Source of the DNA: JABDOU01 sp041609995 | GTDB lineage: Bacteria; Actinomycetota; Acidimicrobiia; Spongiisociales; SHLN01 | Length of the DNA stretch: 64,000 nucleotides | Reading direction: 5' to 3' | Assembly (NCBI GenBank): GCA_041609995.1 | Contig: JBFIPU010000006.1 | Span: forward strand, 4,025-68,024 | Shown here: piece by piece, positions 50,266 to 59,366 of the stretch | Position numbering within the stretch: the first letter of the stretch is position 1 | How the letters are laid out: each line of letters opens with the position of its first letter | Translations under genes and position numbers: made by a program | Notes under the pieces: model-generated | The model's input: the letters and a program-made list of their open reading frames with translations, nothing else | Database searches by the model: none | What the model was told of the DNA's origin: nothing

Positions 50266-51483
50266 TCAGATCCCTGCGCGCAGGGCGTCCACCGGTTCCA
50301 GCGAAGCTGCCCGCAGCGACGGGTACACACCGGCAACGAGTCCCACGCCGGCGCCGACTGCCGGCGCTGCCAACGGCACCCAGGCATCCAGAACCGGCGT
50401 CCACTGGTTGTAGGCCGAAGCGGCCACAATGGCGATTACCCCGGCCGACGCCCCGATGACTCCGCCCACCAGTCCCATCAAGAGGCTCTCGAAGAGGAAC
50501 TGGCGGGCGATGTGCCCGCGGCGGGCTCCCAGAGCTCTCCGCAAGCCGATCTCCCCGATCCGCTCGATGACCGATACGAGCACAACGTTGGCGATCCCGA
50601 TGGCGCCGACGAGCAACGTGATGCCGCCGAGAACCAGAAACAGTGTGTTGACGTCTTCCTCGACCACCTGCCGGACCTCGCGAGGGTCGCGGGCAGTCCT
50701 GGCCTCCAGCAGGTCAGGGTTGTTGGGCGCCAGTGCGATGGGTGCTTGGCGGGCAATCAGCTGGTTGGCACCGATGACGGTGTCGATGTGAACCTCCGCC
50801 GGTGCTCCCAGGTCGTATAGCTCCCGGGCGGTCCCGTCCGGGATGATGACGGCCGACAGCAGAGACGGTTCCCGGGCCACGTCCTCGATGATGCCGATCA
50901 CAGAGAAGACGCGCTCCCCCAGCCGGATGGCCGGCTGCTGGTCCACCCGGGTGAGGTTGATGCGGTTTGCCACCGCCGGTCCGATCACCGCCACGGTGTC
51001 GGCCCGCTCGCTGTGGCCCGCGTCGAAGAACCGGCCCGTTGCGATCCTGCCGCGCACGGCCGGCAACAGCTCGGCCGAGGACGAGTAGACGTTGAAGTTG
51101 AACTCGGTCTGGCGGAGCGGATCGTTGAACGGCACGGCCGAGATCAGGCCTTCCACCGGAACCCGGCTCAGGGTGGCGGCGGCGTTGACACCGTTGAGCC
51201 GGCTCAACCGTGCTCCGGCATCCCAGGGGATGACGCTTTGCAGTCGCGTGCCGGGCTGGGACACAGGCTCCACGAGAACCTCGGTCTGAGCGAGGGCGTC
51301 GAATCGGGTGACGATCTGGTTGCCGGCGGTCTTGGCGATGCCGAGGGTGGCGACCAGCGTGCCTACTCCGAGCGCGGTTCCCAGGATCGTCAACACGGCC
51401 CGGCCGGGGCGGGAGAACAAGCCGCCCACCGATTCGGCGACCAGATCCCTGAGCGAGAGACGGGACACGCCGACGTCGTTCAC
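50266..51483 (-). CDS. ABC transporter permease, MacB/FtsX type
   Basis: 405 residues from GTG at 51483. Membrane subunit of a MacB-type exporter with one N-terminal helix (PGRAVLTILGTALGVGTLVATL, ~25-50), a large extracytoplasmic MacB_PCD domain (~55-265), and three C-terminal helices with the FtsX signature. The latter include VEEDVNTLFLVLGGITLLVG, AIGIANVVLVSVIERIGEIG, LRRALGARRGHIARQFLFES and MGLVGGVIGASAGV. It couples by mechanotransmission to the ATPase. The start overlaps the ATPase stop (GTGA). Last gene of a three-gene minus-strand operon (adaptor, ATPase, permease). It is 3 bases from the convergent sigma gene. Confidence 0.92.
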   Translation of the reverse strand: MNDVGVSRLSLRDLVAESVGGLFSRPGRAVLTILGTALGVGTLVATLGIAKTAGNQIVTRFDALAQTEVLVEPVSQPGTRLQSVIPWDAGARLSRLNGVNAAATLSRVPVEGLISAVPFNDPLRQTEFNFNVYSSSAELLPAVRGRIATGRFFDAGHSERADTVAVIGPAVANRINLTRVDQQPAIRLGERVFSVIGIIEDVAREPSLLSAVIIPDGTARELYDLGAPAEVHIDTVIGANQLIARQAPIALAPNNPDLLEARTARDPREVRQVVEEDVNTLFLVLGGITLLVGAIGIANVVLVSVIERIGEIGLRRALGARRGHIARQFLFESLLMGLVGGVIGASAGVIAIVAASAYNQWTPVLDAWVPLAAPAVGAGVGLVAGVYPSLRAASLEPVDALRAGI

Positions 51484-52193
51484 GGCTGCTCCGTCAGCAG
51501 CCCGTCGATGATGCTCACCGTACGGGGAGACCGGGCTGACACCGTCTTGTCGTGCGTGATCACCACCAGGGTCAGACCGTCCCGGTGCAGATCCTCGAAC
51601 AGCGTCATGATCGAGTCGGTGGTGACCGAGTCGAGGTTGCCTGTGGGTTCGTCGCACAGCAGCAGGCTCGGCGAGTGGGCGATCGCGCGGGCGATCGCCA
51701 CGCGCTGCCGCTCTCCGCCCGAGAGGCGGTCGGGTAGAAAGTCGATCCGGTGACCCAGGCCGACCCGCTCGAGGGCGTTGATGGCGCGCTGCCGGCGGTC
51801 TGCCCGCGGGATCCGGTTGTAGATCTGTCCCACGACGATGTTGTCGAGCACCGATCGGTGATTCATGAGGTGGAACGCCTGGAACACGAAGCCGATTCGG
51901 TGACCCCGCACTGCGGCGCGCTGGCGGTCGTTGAGCTCGGAGGTGTCGATCCCATCCAGCAGATATGTGCCGTTGGTCGGGCGGTCGAGAAGGCCGAGCA
52001 GGTTGAGCAGCGTGGATTTTCCAGATCCCGACGGGCCTGCGATGGAAACGTACTCGCCTTCCTCGATCACGAGGTTGACATCGACCAGCGCCCGGACCGG
52101 GGGCGTGCCGGGAAACACGCGTTCCACATCGACCAACTCGACAACGGGGTCAGCGGAAGCGACAGCCACCGGTGATCGACCGGGCCAGATCAT
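51480..52193 (-). CDS. ABC transporter ATP-binding protein, MacB/LolD type
   Basis: 237-residue ATPase that energises the MacB-like permease. Walker A is GPSGSGKSTLLNLLGLLDRP, the Q-loop FVFQAFHLMNHRSVLDN, the ABC signature LSGGERQRVAIARAI, Walker B LLLCDEPTGNLDS, and the H-loop LVVITHD. ELNDRQRAAVRGHRIGFVFQ is the usual LolD/MacB spacer. The start at ATG 52193 overlaps the adaptor stop by four bases, and the stop overlaps the permease start, so all three subunits are translationally coupled. Confidence 0.95.
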   Translation of the reverse strand: MIWPGRSPVAVASADPVVELVDVERVFPGTPPVRALVDVNLVIEEGEYVSIAGPSGSGKSTLLNLLGLLDRPTNGTYLLDGIDTSELNDRQRAAVRGHRIGFVFQAFHLMNHRSVLDNIVVGQIYNRIPRADRRQRAINALERVGLGHRIDFLPDRLSGGERQRVAIARAIAHSPSLLLCDEPTGNLDSVTTDSIMTLFEDLHRDGLTLVVITHDKTVSARSPRTVSIIDGLLTEQP

Positions 52194-53689
52194 CGGCCGA
52201 CCACGACCTGGTCGCCCTCCTCCAGGTTCCCTTCGATCGGGGTCACCTCCGCCGTCCCCTCCGTGGTGAGTCCCACCTCCACGGTGACGAACCTGGTGGT
52301 GCCATCGGGGTTCTCTACCTCGACAATGGAGTTACCGTCGGCCCGCAGCGACAAGGCTGCCACCGGAACCGCCAGCACCCGCCCTGCCGAGGTGACAACC
52401 GGGATCGTCAATCGAACCGACACGTTCCGCAGGTTGTCGAATTCTTCCTCTGACGCGTCGAGCGGCTCCACCTCGAAGTAGTAGCGGCCGGCATCCACGC
52501 CATTGGTGCCCGGCTCCCCCGCCACGAAACTCAAGACTCCGTTGATCTTCTCGCCGGTGTCACGGTTTTCGATTTCGACCTCGTCTTGTTCGGACACCAG
52601 GCTCCATCGGTCGCGGGGGAGCGAACCGTTGATGACGAGGTTCTGGCCCGTCACCGTCATCACGACACCCTGCGCGAGGTCACCTCTGCCGACGGGAACG
52701 CTGTCGATCCTGCCCGGCAGCCCGTCGATGAAAACCACCTCGCTGGGGGGGATCGTGATGCCGGTCGATTTGCGCAGGCGGGCCAACGCCTTGTTGGCGT
52801 CGTTACGGCCGCGTATCGCCAGATCGAGCGCATCCTCGAGCTGGTCGAGCTCGGCGGCGATGGCGGCTTCGGCGGCTGCTGTCGCCGCATCCAGCCCGTT
52901 CTGCGCGTTGACGACGGATGTGGTGGCCTCGGCCACCGCTGCCTGCAGGGCGGCCAGCTGCTCGGGGGGAGTGTCGGCGGGCGCCTGGGCCAGGGCGGTT
53001 TCGGCAGCGGTCAGAGCGGCTTCGGCCGCCCCCAAGTTGGAGGAGGCGGCGACGACCCCCGGGTCGAGCGCAACGGTTGCTTCCAGATCCTTGATGGCCC
53101 GGCGAGCTTCGCCCACTGCTTCATTGGCATCGATGGCGGCGAAGCGCGCCGCCTCGAGTGCGTCGTTCTGCTCATCGGTGGGGAGGACCGGCTCGAAGCC
53201 AAGAGATTCGTAGAGATCGGATACCGCCCCCTGGGTGAGTGGGCCGTAGATACCGTCGATCGGTCCCGCATCGAAGCCGAGGCGTGCCAGTGCCTCTTGC
53301 AGCAGCACGACGTCAGATCCTTCCGTCCCCGGCGTGATCGGCCGCCACATGGGCAAGTCGCCTTCCAACACGATGAGCGGACGCCCGTTGGCGACCAGGG
53401 CCACATTTCCTTCCTCGATCTGAGCTCCCCGCTCCGGGGGTATCTCGATGACGCCCTCGGCAGCCAGGTTCACCGAGAACGGCTCCTCGAACCGGCTCGT
53501 GCCGGAGGTGATGACCGCGTCGGACAGTTCGACGAATTCAACCGGCGCCGTGATCAGCGAAGCCGGAGGCGGGGCTGTCTCGGCTTGGATCTCGGCCGGC
53601 GATCGAATACGTGAGGCCAGCACCCATGCCACCACCGCCGCCGCAATGGCGGCTGCCAGTACGAGGATCAGTACTCGACTCGGACGCAT
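52190..53689 (-). CDS. Membrane-fusion adaptor (MacA-like) with peptidoglycan-binding domain
   Basis: 499 residues. An N-terminal membrane anchor (VLILVLAAAIAAAVVAWVLAS) is followed by the first half of a lipoyl/beta-barrel region (EGVIEIPPERGAQIEEGNVA). A PG_binding_1 module comes next (GSDVVLLQEALARLGFDAGP, IDGIYGPLTQGAV). A long Ala/Asp/Glu-rich coiled coil (~180-310), then the returning barrel (VFIDGLPGRIDSVPVGRGDL) and membrane-proximal domains (AVPVAALSLRADGNSIVEV) complete it. Cargo is unknown; peptides, lipids or antibiotics are typical. A peptidoglycan-binding domain in place of an outer-membrane channel suits a Gram-positive envelope (inference). First gene of the operon. Confidence 0.9.
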   Translation of the reverse strand: MRPSRVLILVLAAAIAAAVVAWVLASRIRSPAEIQAETAPPPASLITAPVEFVELSDAVITSGTSRFEEPFSVNLAAEGVIEIPPERGAQIEEGNVALVANGRPLIVLEGDLPMWRPITPGTEGSDVVLLQEALARLGFDAGPIDGIYGPLTQGAVSDLYESLGFEPVLPTDEQNDALEAARFAAIDANEAVGEARRAIKDLEATVALDPGVVAASSNLGAAEAALTAAETALAQAPADTPPEQLAALQAAVAEATTSVVNAQNGLDAATAAAEAAIAAELDQLEDALDLAIRGRNDANKALARLRKSTGITIPPSEVVFIDGLPGRIDSVPVGRGDLAQGVVMTVTGQNLVINGSLPRDRWSLVSEQDEVEIENRDTGEKINGVLSFVAGEPGTNGVDAGRYYFEVEPLDASEEEFDNLRNVSVRLTIPVVTSAGRVLAVPVAALSLRADGNSIVEVENPDGTTRFVTVEVGLTTEGTAEVTPIEGNLEEGDQVVVGR

Positions 53690-53791
53690 TCGGTCTTCCC
53701 GGTTTCACAACAATCGTGACTTGGACGCGCCGGTCTGGCCCGGCATCCCCTCATTCTGTCAACCAGCTCGCCAGGAAGCACGGCAATCCGG

Positions 53792-54739
53792 TCAGCCCGG
53801 TTCTTCAGCCGAGCCCTGCCCTGTGCCGCCCACCACGGTATCGAGGAGCTCACGATTCTCTTCGATGAAGAGTGGCTCGAGCTCGGCTCGTACCTCGTCT
53901 TCCACTTCGTTCACGTATAGGTCACGGCAGTCCTGGTCGGCGTTCGCCACAGCCAGTTCCTCGGTGGCCAGCGCCTCCAAACCCGAGGTGTCGAGATCGG
54001 CAAATCCTTCGACGTCGAAGGGGTCGAATCCCTCCCCGGTCGCGAGGAGAGCACCCAACAACTCTTGCTGGGCACGGTTGGTGAACTCCTGCTCGGGTTG
54101 GCTCAGCGTCGAGTAGGTGTAACCCGCCTCGGCCATGCACGTCGACCAGTCTGCTGTCACCTCGACGATGCGCGGATCAGCATCGAACTCGGCCCGCAGC
54201 TCCTCCAGCTTCGTCTGGAGGTCGAACAGCACCTGAAAATTGCCCACCACCGACTGGGTGGCGGTGATGAGGCAGCCCTCGGTGGGGATGAACTGGTCGG
54301 TGAGCTCGTCGGGATCCAGTTGGGGGCCATAAAGGGCTTCGTCGTACGCGGCTTGCTCTTCCGGGCTCAGCGAGTCGTAGTAGGAGGCGTTGGGGTCCTC
54401 GGTTGTCTCGTCGGCGATGAACGGCGCGATGAGTAACACCGGGGCGGCGCCGTAGCCGAACTGGCGCCGGAACTCGGCCGGGTCGGACGGAAACTCGTCG
54501 TCCTCGAAAGTGAACGGCGACAGAGCCGACGCCTGGTACTCGAATCCTTCTTCGGCCATGCACGCCACGGTGGCCTCTTCGATCAGGCGGTTCTGCTCGG
54601 CCTGGCTGCCGAACCCGATCGCCCCGAAGTAGTCGTCGAGGGACTCGGGGTCTTCCCTGGGCTCACCCCCGTCTGAACCGCACGCAGCGATGACCAGGGC
54701 GAGAACGATGCAAACGAGGCTGAGTCGCTGGCGTCTCAT
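53792..54739 (-). CDS. Hypothetical lipoprotein
   Basis: 315 residues from ATG at 54739. The signal is MRRQRLSLVCIVLALVIAAC with a lipobox (VIAAC) and Cys20; the mature protein begins GSDGGEPRED. It is acidic throughout, with ACMAEEGFEYQASALSPF, STCMAEAGYTYSTLSQPEQE and TGEGFDPFDVEGFADLDTSG. The motif C-M-A-E-x-G-[FY]-x-Y occurs twice (around 50 and 210), suggesting an internal duplication, as does a paired Cys pattern. The family is not recognised; similar short-motif lipoproteins are common in actinobacteria. It lies between the MacAB operon (102 bases downstream) and the HerA-like gene (31 bases upstream) on the same strand. Confidence 0.75.
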   Translation of the reverse strand: MRRQRLSLVCIVLALVIAACGSDGGEPREDPESLDDYFGAIGFGSQAEQNRLIEEATVACMAEEGFEYQASALSPFTFEDDEFPSDPAEFRRQFGYGAAPVLLIAPFIADETTEDPNASYYDSLSPEEQAAYDEALYGPQLDPDELTDQFIPTEGCLITATQSVVGNFQVLFDLQTKLEELRAEFDADPRIVEVTADWSTCMAEAGYTYSTLSQPEQEFTNRAQQELLGALLATGEGFDPFDVEGFADLDTSGLEALATEELAVANADQDCRDLYVNEVEDEVRAELEPLFIEENRELLDTVVGGTGQGSAEEPG

Positions 54740-54770
54740 GAGGGGGTATTCAACTCGAATGCCCGTTCTA

Positions 54771-57131
54771 TCAGCCGCTGACCGGGATGTAGACCAGTGC
54801 AACCTCGTCGACTGCGATGTCATTCTTCTCTAGGCCGACCTCGAGGGTTTCGATCTCGGCGGCGACGTCTTCCCACTTGTCCTCGATATCAGCGACCGCC
54901 TCCATCAGGTCTGCTTCGAGGTCCACGACTTCGGACTCCTTGTCCGCCAACTTGGCCTGGGCGGTGCGGAGCCGTTCGGCGGTCCGCTGACTCTGGCCCC
55001 GGCGGCGGGCGGCCCCGGACATCGACCGTCGTCTGCGTCCCCCCAGCACCATTCCGAGTAGATCGGAGGCCCCCGACATGAGCTCGTCCCGTTTCCGTGT
55101 CTCGAGGTCGATTTCGAGCTCCTGCATGCGCCGGTAGGCAGTCGTCAGCTGGTCCTTGGCACGATCGATCTTGGTTTCGTAACTCTTTCTGACCTTGGCG
55201 ATTTCGGCGTCTGCCGCCTCTTCCGCGGCGCGATCGATCCGGTGTTGAAATTCTTCCTCGCTCTCACCGACTCGCGAGTACACCTTCAAGGTGGGGTTCA
55301 CGAACACCGAAACTTCCCGGTTCCGGTACAGGTGTTCACGGATGGCGGCCTGGGCCGACTTGAAGAACTGAGCCGAATCGAGAGGCGCATCACCCAGCAC
55401 GTATGTGGCGCCTTCGGGTGCCGCGGACTCGAAATCGCGGTCGTCATAATCGACGACGACGGCCGAGTCGGGATCGAATCGTTCATCCAGAGGGAAGAAC
55501 ACTGCCTCCCACTCTTCCGTGTGATCGAGCCCGGCCTTGGTCTCGTCGAAGGTCAGGTGCACCCGGGCCGCCAGGGCCGGCTGGAGCCGGGTGCTGGTGG
55601 GGTCGGCGCCGACCTCGGCTGCCCAGGGGGCGGACGGGTCGAGGTAATAGACCGGCACCGAGGACGCCACCGTTGGAGCGACCCGGGTCTCATCCTCGGC
55701 CACCTCCTCGACGGGCGGCGCTGTCGCCGTTTGGGCCGCCTTCGCTACCGCCTGCCTCTCATCGTCCGTCAACTGGCTGATTTCATCCTTGGTGAGAGGG
55801 CCACGCAGGTACGACATGGCCCAGCGGGTGGCAAAGACCTCCGGGTTGGCCTCGTGGGTGTTGTGGAGGAGGAATTGGCGTTTGCCCAGCCCCGAGACCA
55901 TTGCATCGATGGCCCGAATGTCCGTTCCGCCGGCAGCCGATTCGAGCGCTTCGAGAATCCGTGCCTTGTCGCGTTCGGTCTGCAACCGTCCCACCATCCA
56001 CGTGCCGGTGTTCGACATCGCCTTGTAGTCGAGGTCGACCGGGTTTTGGGTGCTCAGCACCAGGCCTACCCCGAACGCGCGGGCCTGCTTCAGCATCGTG
56101 AGGATGGGCTTCTTGGACGGGGGTGACGCGGTTGGTGGGGCGAACCCGAACACCTCGTCCATGTAGACCAGCGCCCGGAGATCGGAAGCGCCCGGCAGGC
56201 TCCGCATCCAGCTCACCACTTTCGACAGGAGCAACGTGACAACGAACTGGCGTTCGTCGTCGCTCAAATGTGCCAGGTAGACGACAGCCGCCTTCGGCTG
56301 GTCGCCATCGAACAGCATCGAGCGGATGTCGAGGGGCGGGCCTTCCAGCCACGAGGCGAACGTGGGGGAAGCAACAACGCCGTTGAGCTGCATCGCGAGA
56401 GCGAGGCGGTCTTTCTCAGGAAAGAACGCATCCACCTCGAAGACTCCCAGCTTGCGGAGCGGCGGCTTGTGCACCTGGCCGATGAGGGTGGCCAGGTCCA
56501 GATCGCGGCCTTCCCGCCATGACTTGGCAATGATGTTCGCCAGAAGGATGTGTTCCCTACCCGATACCGGGTCCGACTGGACATCTGCCAGCGTGAGCAG
56601 CGAGGCGACCAGGCCGTCGATCTCGCCGAGGATCGCCTCGCTCTCGGTGTCCCAGTCGAGGTCGGGGGCCTGCAGCGATCCCAGGATGTTCACCGGGATC
56701 CCGGCACCCGAACCGGGCGTGTAGATAGATACGGGAACCGTGTTGAGTTCGGCGATCCTGCGGTGGGACGGATCCCACCCGCCGATGCCCGTTTTCCAGG
56801 TTTCGGCAGTGGCTGCCGCCAGCTCGGCTACCGATATCCCCTCCTGGCGGGCTTCGTCTTCGCTCACCCATGGTTCGAAATCGGACGGCTGGAAATTCGG
56901 GAAGGTGAGGGCCAGATTGCCCATGTCGCCCTTGGGGTCGATCGCCAAAACGGGGATCCCCGACAGCAGGGCTTCCTCGAGCATGATCACACCCAGGCCG
57001 GTCTTGCCCGACCCCGTCATCCCCACGATGACCCCGTGGGTGGTGAGATCTGACCGGTCGTAGTCCAGGGTCTCGCCGGTGGCGTCGCCGGTGGCCGGAT
57101 CGATGATGTTGCCAAGGTAAAAGTCGCTCAT
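54771..57131 (-). CDS. HerA-like ATPase (DUF87) with C-terminal coiled coil
   Basis: 786 residues. The N-terminal ~480 residues are a HerA/VirB4-class P-loop ATPase: THGVIVGMTGSGKTGLGVIM (Walker A), VLAIDPKGDMGNLALTFPNF, LVYMDEVFGFAPP (Walker B), MLKQARAFGVGLVLSTQNPV (sensor region) and NTGTWMVGRLQTERDKARIL. After an acidic linker and a central beta-rich region comes a long, highly charged coiled coil (~600-786, with a Gly/Arg/Ser patch RRRRSMSGAARRRGQSQRTA). HerA-family pumps move DNA or other polymers; the exact role of this subfamily is not known to me. There is no membrane segment. Divergent from manA, 97 bases apart. Confidence 0.88.
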   Translation of the reverse strand: MSDFYLGNIIDPATGDATGETLDYDRSDLTTHGVIVGMTGSGKTGLGVIMLEEALLSGIPVLAIDPKGDMGNLALTFPNFQPSDFEPWVSEDEARQEGISVAELAAATAETWKTGIGGWDPSHRRIAELNTVPVSIYTPGSGAGIPVNILGSLQAPDLDWDTESEAILGEIDGLVASLLTLADVQSDPVSGREHILLANIIAKSWREGRDLDLATLIGQVHKPPLRKLGVFEVDAFFPEKDRLALAMQLNGVVASPTFASWLEGPPLDIRSMLFDGDQPKAAVVYLAHLSDDERQFVVTLLLSKVVSWMRSLPGASDLRALVYMDEVFGFAPPTASPPSKKPILTMLKQARAFGVGLVLSTQNPVDLDYKAMSNTGTWMVGRLQTERDKARILEALESAAGGTDIRAIDAMVSGLGKRQFLLHNTHEANPEVFATRWAMSYLRGPLTKDEISQLTDDERQAVAKAAQTATAPPVEEVAEDETRVAPTVASSVPVYYLDPSAPWAAEVGADPTSTRLQPALAARVHLTFDETKAGLDHTEEWEAVFFPLDERFDPDSAVVVDYDDRDFESAAPEGATYVLGDAPLDSAQFFKSAQAAIREHLYRNREVSVFVNPTLKVYSRVGESEEEFQHRIDRAAEEAADAEIAKVRKSYETKIDRAKDQLTTAYRRMQELEIDLETRKRDELMSGASDLLGMVLGGRRRRSMSGAARRRGQSQRTAERLRTAQAKLADKESEVVDLEADLMEAVADIEDKWEDVAAEIETLEVGLEKNDIAVDEVALVYIPVSG

Positions 57132-57228
57132 GGTCGGCGATTGTACGGCGTCAGTGAATGCCCCGAGCGCCGGTGGGTGCTTGAATGGCCCCTAGATGAA
57201 TGCGATCTCCGGGCCGGGTGAATAGACG

Positions 57229-58230
57229 GTGGATCGACCGTACCCGCTGCTCTTCGAGCCCATCCTCGTTGACAAGGTGTGGGGGGGAGACCGGCTCGAG
57301 CGTTTGGGGAAGAAGCTCCCGGTTGAGACGCCCATCGGCGAGTCGTGGGAACTGGCCGATCTAGACCGGACCCAATCCGGGGGAGAGGCCACCTCCAAGA
57401 TTCGCAACGGCGCCCTGGCCGGCCGGGAGGTGCGGGATGCCATCGGCCTCTGGGGCGATCAGCTGATGGGCGGGGTGGATCTCACCGAATGGGGCGGATT
57501 CCCGGCTCTCATCAAATACCTGGACGCCACCCAGCATCTGTCGGTCCAGGTGCATCCGGATGCCGACTACGCCCTCCTCCACGAAGGCGCCCACCTCAAA
57601 TCGGAGTGCTGGTATGTGATCGAGGCCGAACCGGGCGCCGTGTTGTACCTGGGTCTGGCGGACGGGGTCCGGCCTTCCGACCTGATCGCCCGGGCCCGGA
57701 CCGGAACGGTGGTGGATCTCTTGAACGCCTATGAAGCCGTGCCCGGGACCTGGTACAACGTCCCGAGTGGGACGGTTCATGCGCTCGGCGCCGGGGTGCT
57801 GGTGGCGGAGGTGCAAACGGCTTCCGACACGACGTTTCGGGTGTATGACTGGGCCGAGGAATACGGACGCGCAGGCCGAACCCTGCATCTCGACGAGGCA
57901 GCCCGATGCATTGCCGCCGGACCACCTCCCCCTCCCGCAGCCCTCGACCCGATCGCGAAAGGTGGCGTCGTGGTCGAGACTCCCTTCTTCACCGTGAGCG
58001 AATTTCGGATGGAAGGCCGTGAGTCGATCGTGCCCACGGCCGAGGATTTTGGCTGCCGGATTCTCATGGCGACCTCGGGTGGGGTCGAGGTGACCACAGA
58101 CGGCAACGATGTCGTCACCCTCGATCTGGGAGACACGTGCCTGGTGCCGGCCGAATGTCTACCCGGCCTCGAACTCGAGGCGGTCGACGACACGGTGCTC
58201 ATCTCGGTTCGATTCAATCAGGACCGCTGA
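57229..58230 (+). CDS. manA: Mannose-6-phosphate isomerase, class I
   Basis: Interconverts fructose-6-phosphate and mannose-6-phosphate, feeding GDP-mannose and glycan synthesis. 333 residues from GTG; this is the short, Bacillus-like class I form. Landmarks are LFEPILVDKVWGGDRLERLG, GESWELADLD, GFPALIKYLDATQHLSVQVH (zinc His), SECWYVIEAEPGAVLYLGLA, NVPSGTVHALGAGVLVAEVQ with another zinc His, and TFRVYDWAE. The C-terminal sheet is PFFTVSEFRMEG and LVPAECLPGLELEAVDDTVL. The frame is preceded by a 9-codon ATG ORF ending just before the GTG, probably chance. A hairpin terminator follows. Confidence 0.92.
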   Translation: MDRPYPLLFEPILVDKVWGGDRLERLGKKLPVETPIGESWELADLDRTQSGGEATSKIRNGALAGREVRDAIGLWGDQLMGGVDLTEWGGFPALIKYLDATQHLSVQVHPDADYALLHEGAHLKSECWYVIEAEPGAVLYLGLADGVRPSDLIARARTGTVVDLLNAYEAVPGTWYNVPSGTVHALGAGVLVAEVQTASDTTFRVYDWAEEYGRAGRTLHLDEAARCIAAGPPPPPAALDPIAKGGVVVETPFFTVSEFRMEGRESIVPTAEDFGCRILMATSGGVEVTTDGNDVVTLDLGDTCLVPAECLPGLELEAVDDTVLISVRFNQDR

Positions 58231-58349
58231 AAAAATCTGAATTCGTGAGAACTTTCTCGAGCGACCCGGGTCCTAGCTCTGACTTCATCGTCACCTTCTG
58301 CCATTCGGCAGACGACATATAGGTCTCTTCTCGAGACCAACCGACACCG

Positions 58350-58387
58350 CACTCCGGCCCCCTTCGCGAGAAGGGGGCCGAGTGTTT
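58350..58387. terminator. Hairpin terminator between manA and the epimerase gene
   Basis: CACTCCGGCCCCCTTC (58350-58365) pairs with GAAGGGGGCCGAGTG (58370-58384) around GCGA, with one bulge, followed by TTTCT on the plus strand. A smaller hairpin GGTCTC/GAGACC lies at 58322-58338. The convergent genes could both use it. Confidence 0.7.
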
Positions 58388-58394
58388 CTGGAAC

Positions 58395-59366
58395 TCACCC
58401 GGCCTGGTCCTGGCACCACTGCCATTGGCTTTTGATCCCCGTCTCGATGCTGGTGTGAGGCAGGTAGCCGAGCGCCTGGCTGCTCTTGGTCAGGTCCGCC
58501 CACGTGCGCGTGACGTCACCCGGTTGCATGGGCAGCCGCTCGATGATGAGCGGTCGACCCACGACCCGTTCTATCGTGGCCAACAAGCCCTCGAGGGTGA
58601 TGGGTTTGTTCCCGCCCAGGTTGAAGATGTCGAACCCGGTGGTGACCTTGTCCATGGCCGCCATCACGCCGTCGATGATGTCGTCGATATAGGTGTAGTC
58701 CCGGCTGGTCGACCCGTCGCCGAAGACGGGCAGTGGGGTTCCATTCGAGGCCATCCGCAAGAACTTGCTGATCGCCAGATCGGGGCGCTGACGCGGACCG
58801 AACACCGTGAAGAAGCGGAGACAAGCGATCGGAATCGAGTACAGGTGGGCGTAGGTGTGACACAACAACTCGCCGGCGCGCTTGGTGGCGGCATAAGGGC
58901 TGATGGGGTAGTTGACGGGATCAGCCTCTGCAAACGGCGTCTTGTCGTTGTTGCCGTAGACACTCGAGCTGGAGGCGAACAGGATCTGTTCGACGCCGAC
59001 GGCGGCCGCCGCGTCGAGAACGGACACGGTTCCGTTCACGTTCACGTCCGTGTAGTAGCGGGGCCGTTCGATCGATGGTCGGACGCCTGCCATGGCGGCG
59101 AGGTGAACCACGTGGGTGGGTCGAAAATCATCGAAGACTCCGGCCAAACCCCGGTGGTCTCGGATGTCGACGCGGGCGAGCGTGAAACGTTGATCGTCTC
59201 GCGCATCGGCCAGGTTCCGCTCCTTCACAGCCGGGTCGTAGAAATCACAGAAATTGTCCACGCCGAGCACCGCATACCCGGCTCGCAGGCACCGCTCCGC
59301 CAGGTGTGAGCCGATGAAGCCGGCAGCACCGGTGATCAGGACCCGACGCAACGATGACTGGCTCAT
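58395..59366 (-). CDS. NAD-dependent epimerase (UDP-glucuronate 4-epimerase-like)
   Basis: 323-residue extended short-chain dehydrogenase from ATG at 59366 with GAAGGAGATCGA before it. NAD motif VLITGAAGFIGSHLAERCLR; then GVDNFCDFYDPAVKERNL, which is the hallmark of UDP-glucuronate 4-epimerases (DNxxxYYDxxLK). VVHLAAMAGVRPSIERPRYY, SSSVYGNNDKTPFAE with the catalytic Ser, PYAATKRAGELLCHTYAHLY with YxxxK, LRFFTVFGPRQRPDLAI and DYTYIDDIIDGV follow. It would produce UDP-galacturonate or a related nucleotide sugar for surface polysaccharide. The start overlaps the flippase stop by four bases. The frame is open further upstream (to 60107) but only as antisense of the flippase. Confidence 0.92.
   Translation of the reverse strand: MSQSSLRRVLITGAAGFIGSHLAERCLRAGYAVLGVDNFCDFYDPAVKERNLADARDDQRFTLARVDIRDHRGLAGVFDDFRPTHVVHLAAMAGVRPSIERPRYYTDVNVNGTVSVLDAAAAVGVEQILFASSSSVYGNNDKTPFAEADPVNYPISPYAATKRAGELLCHTYAHLYSIPIACLRFFTVFGPRQRPDLAISKFLRMASNGTPLPVFGDGSTSRDYTYIDDIIDGVMAAMDKVTTGFDIFNLGGNKPITLEGLLATIERVVGRPLIIERLPMQPGDVTRTWADLTKSSQALGYLPHTSIETGIKSQWQWCQDQAG

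Noticed and set aside
54771..57131. HerA-like ATPase as part of a defence island
   Set aside because: No nuclease, SIR2-effector or other defence gene is adjacent; the neighbours are an exporter, a lipoprotein and manA. The sirtuin at 16.6 kb is a stand-alone deacylase.
57196..57225. Nine-codon ORF before manA
   Set aside because: No ribosome site and no structure around it; likely chance.
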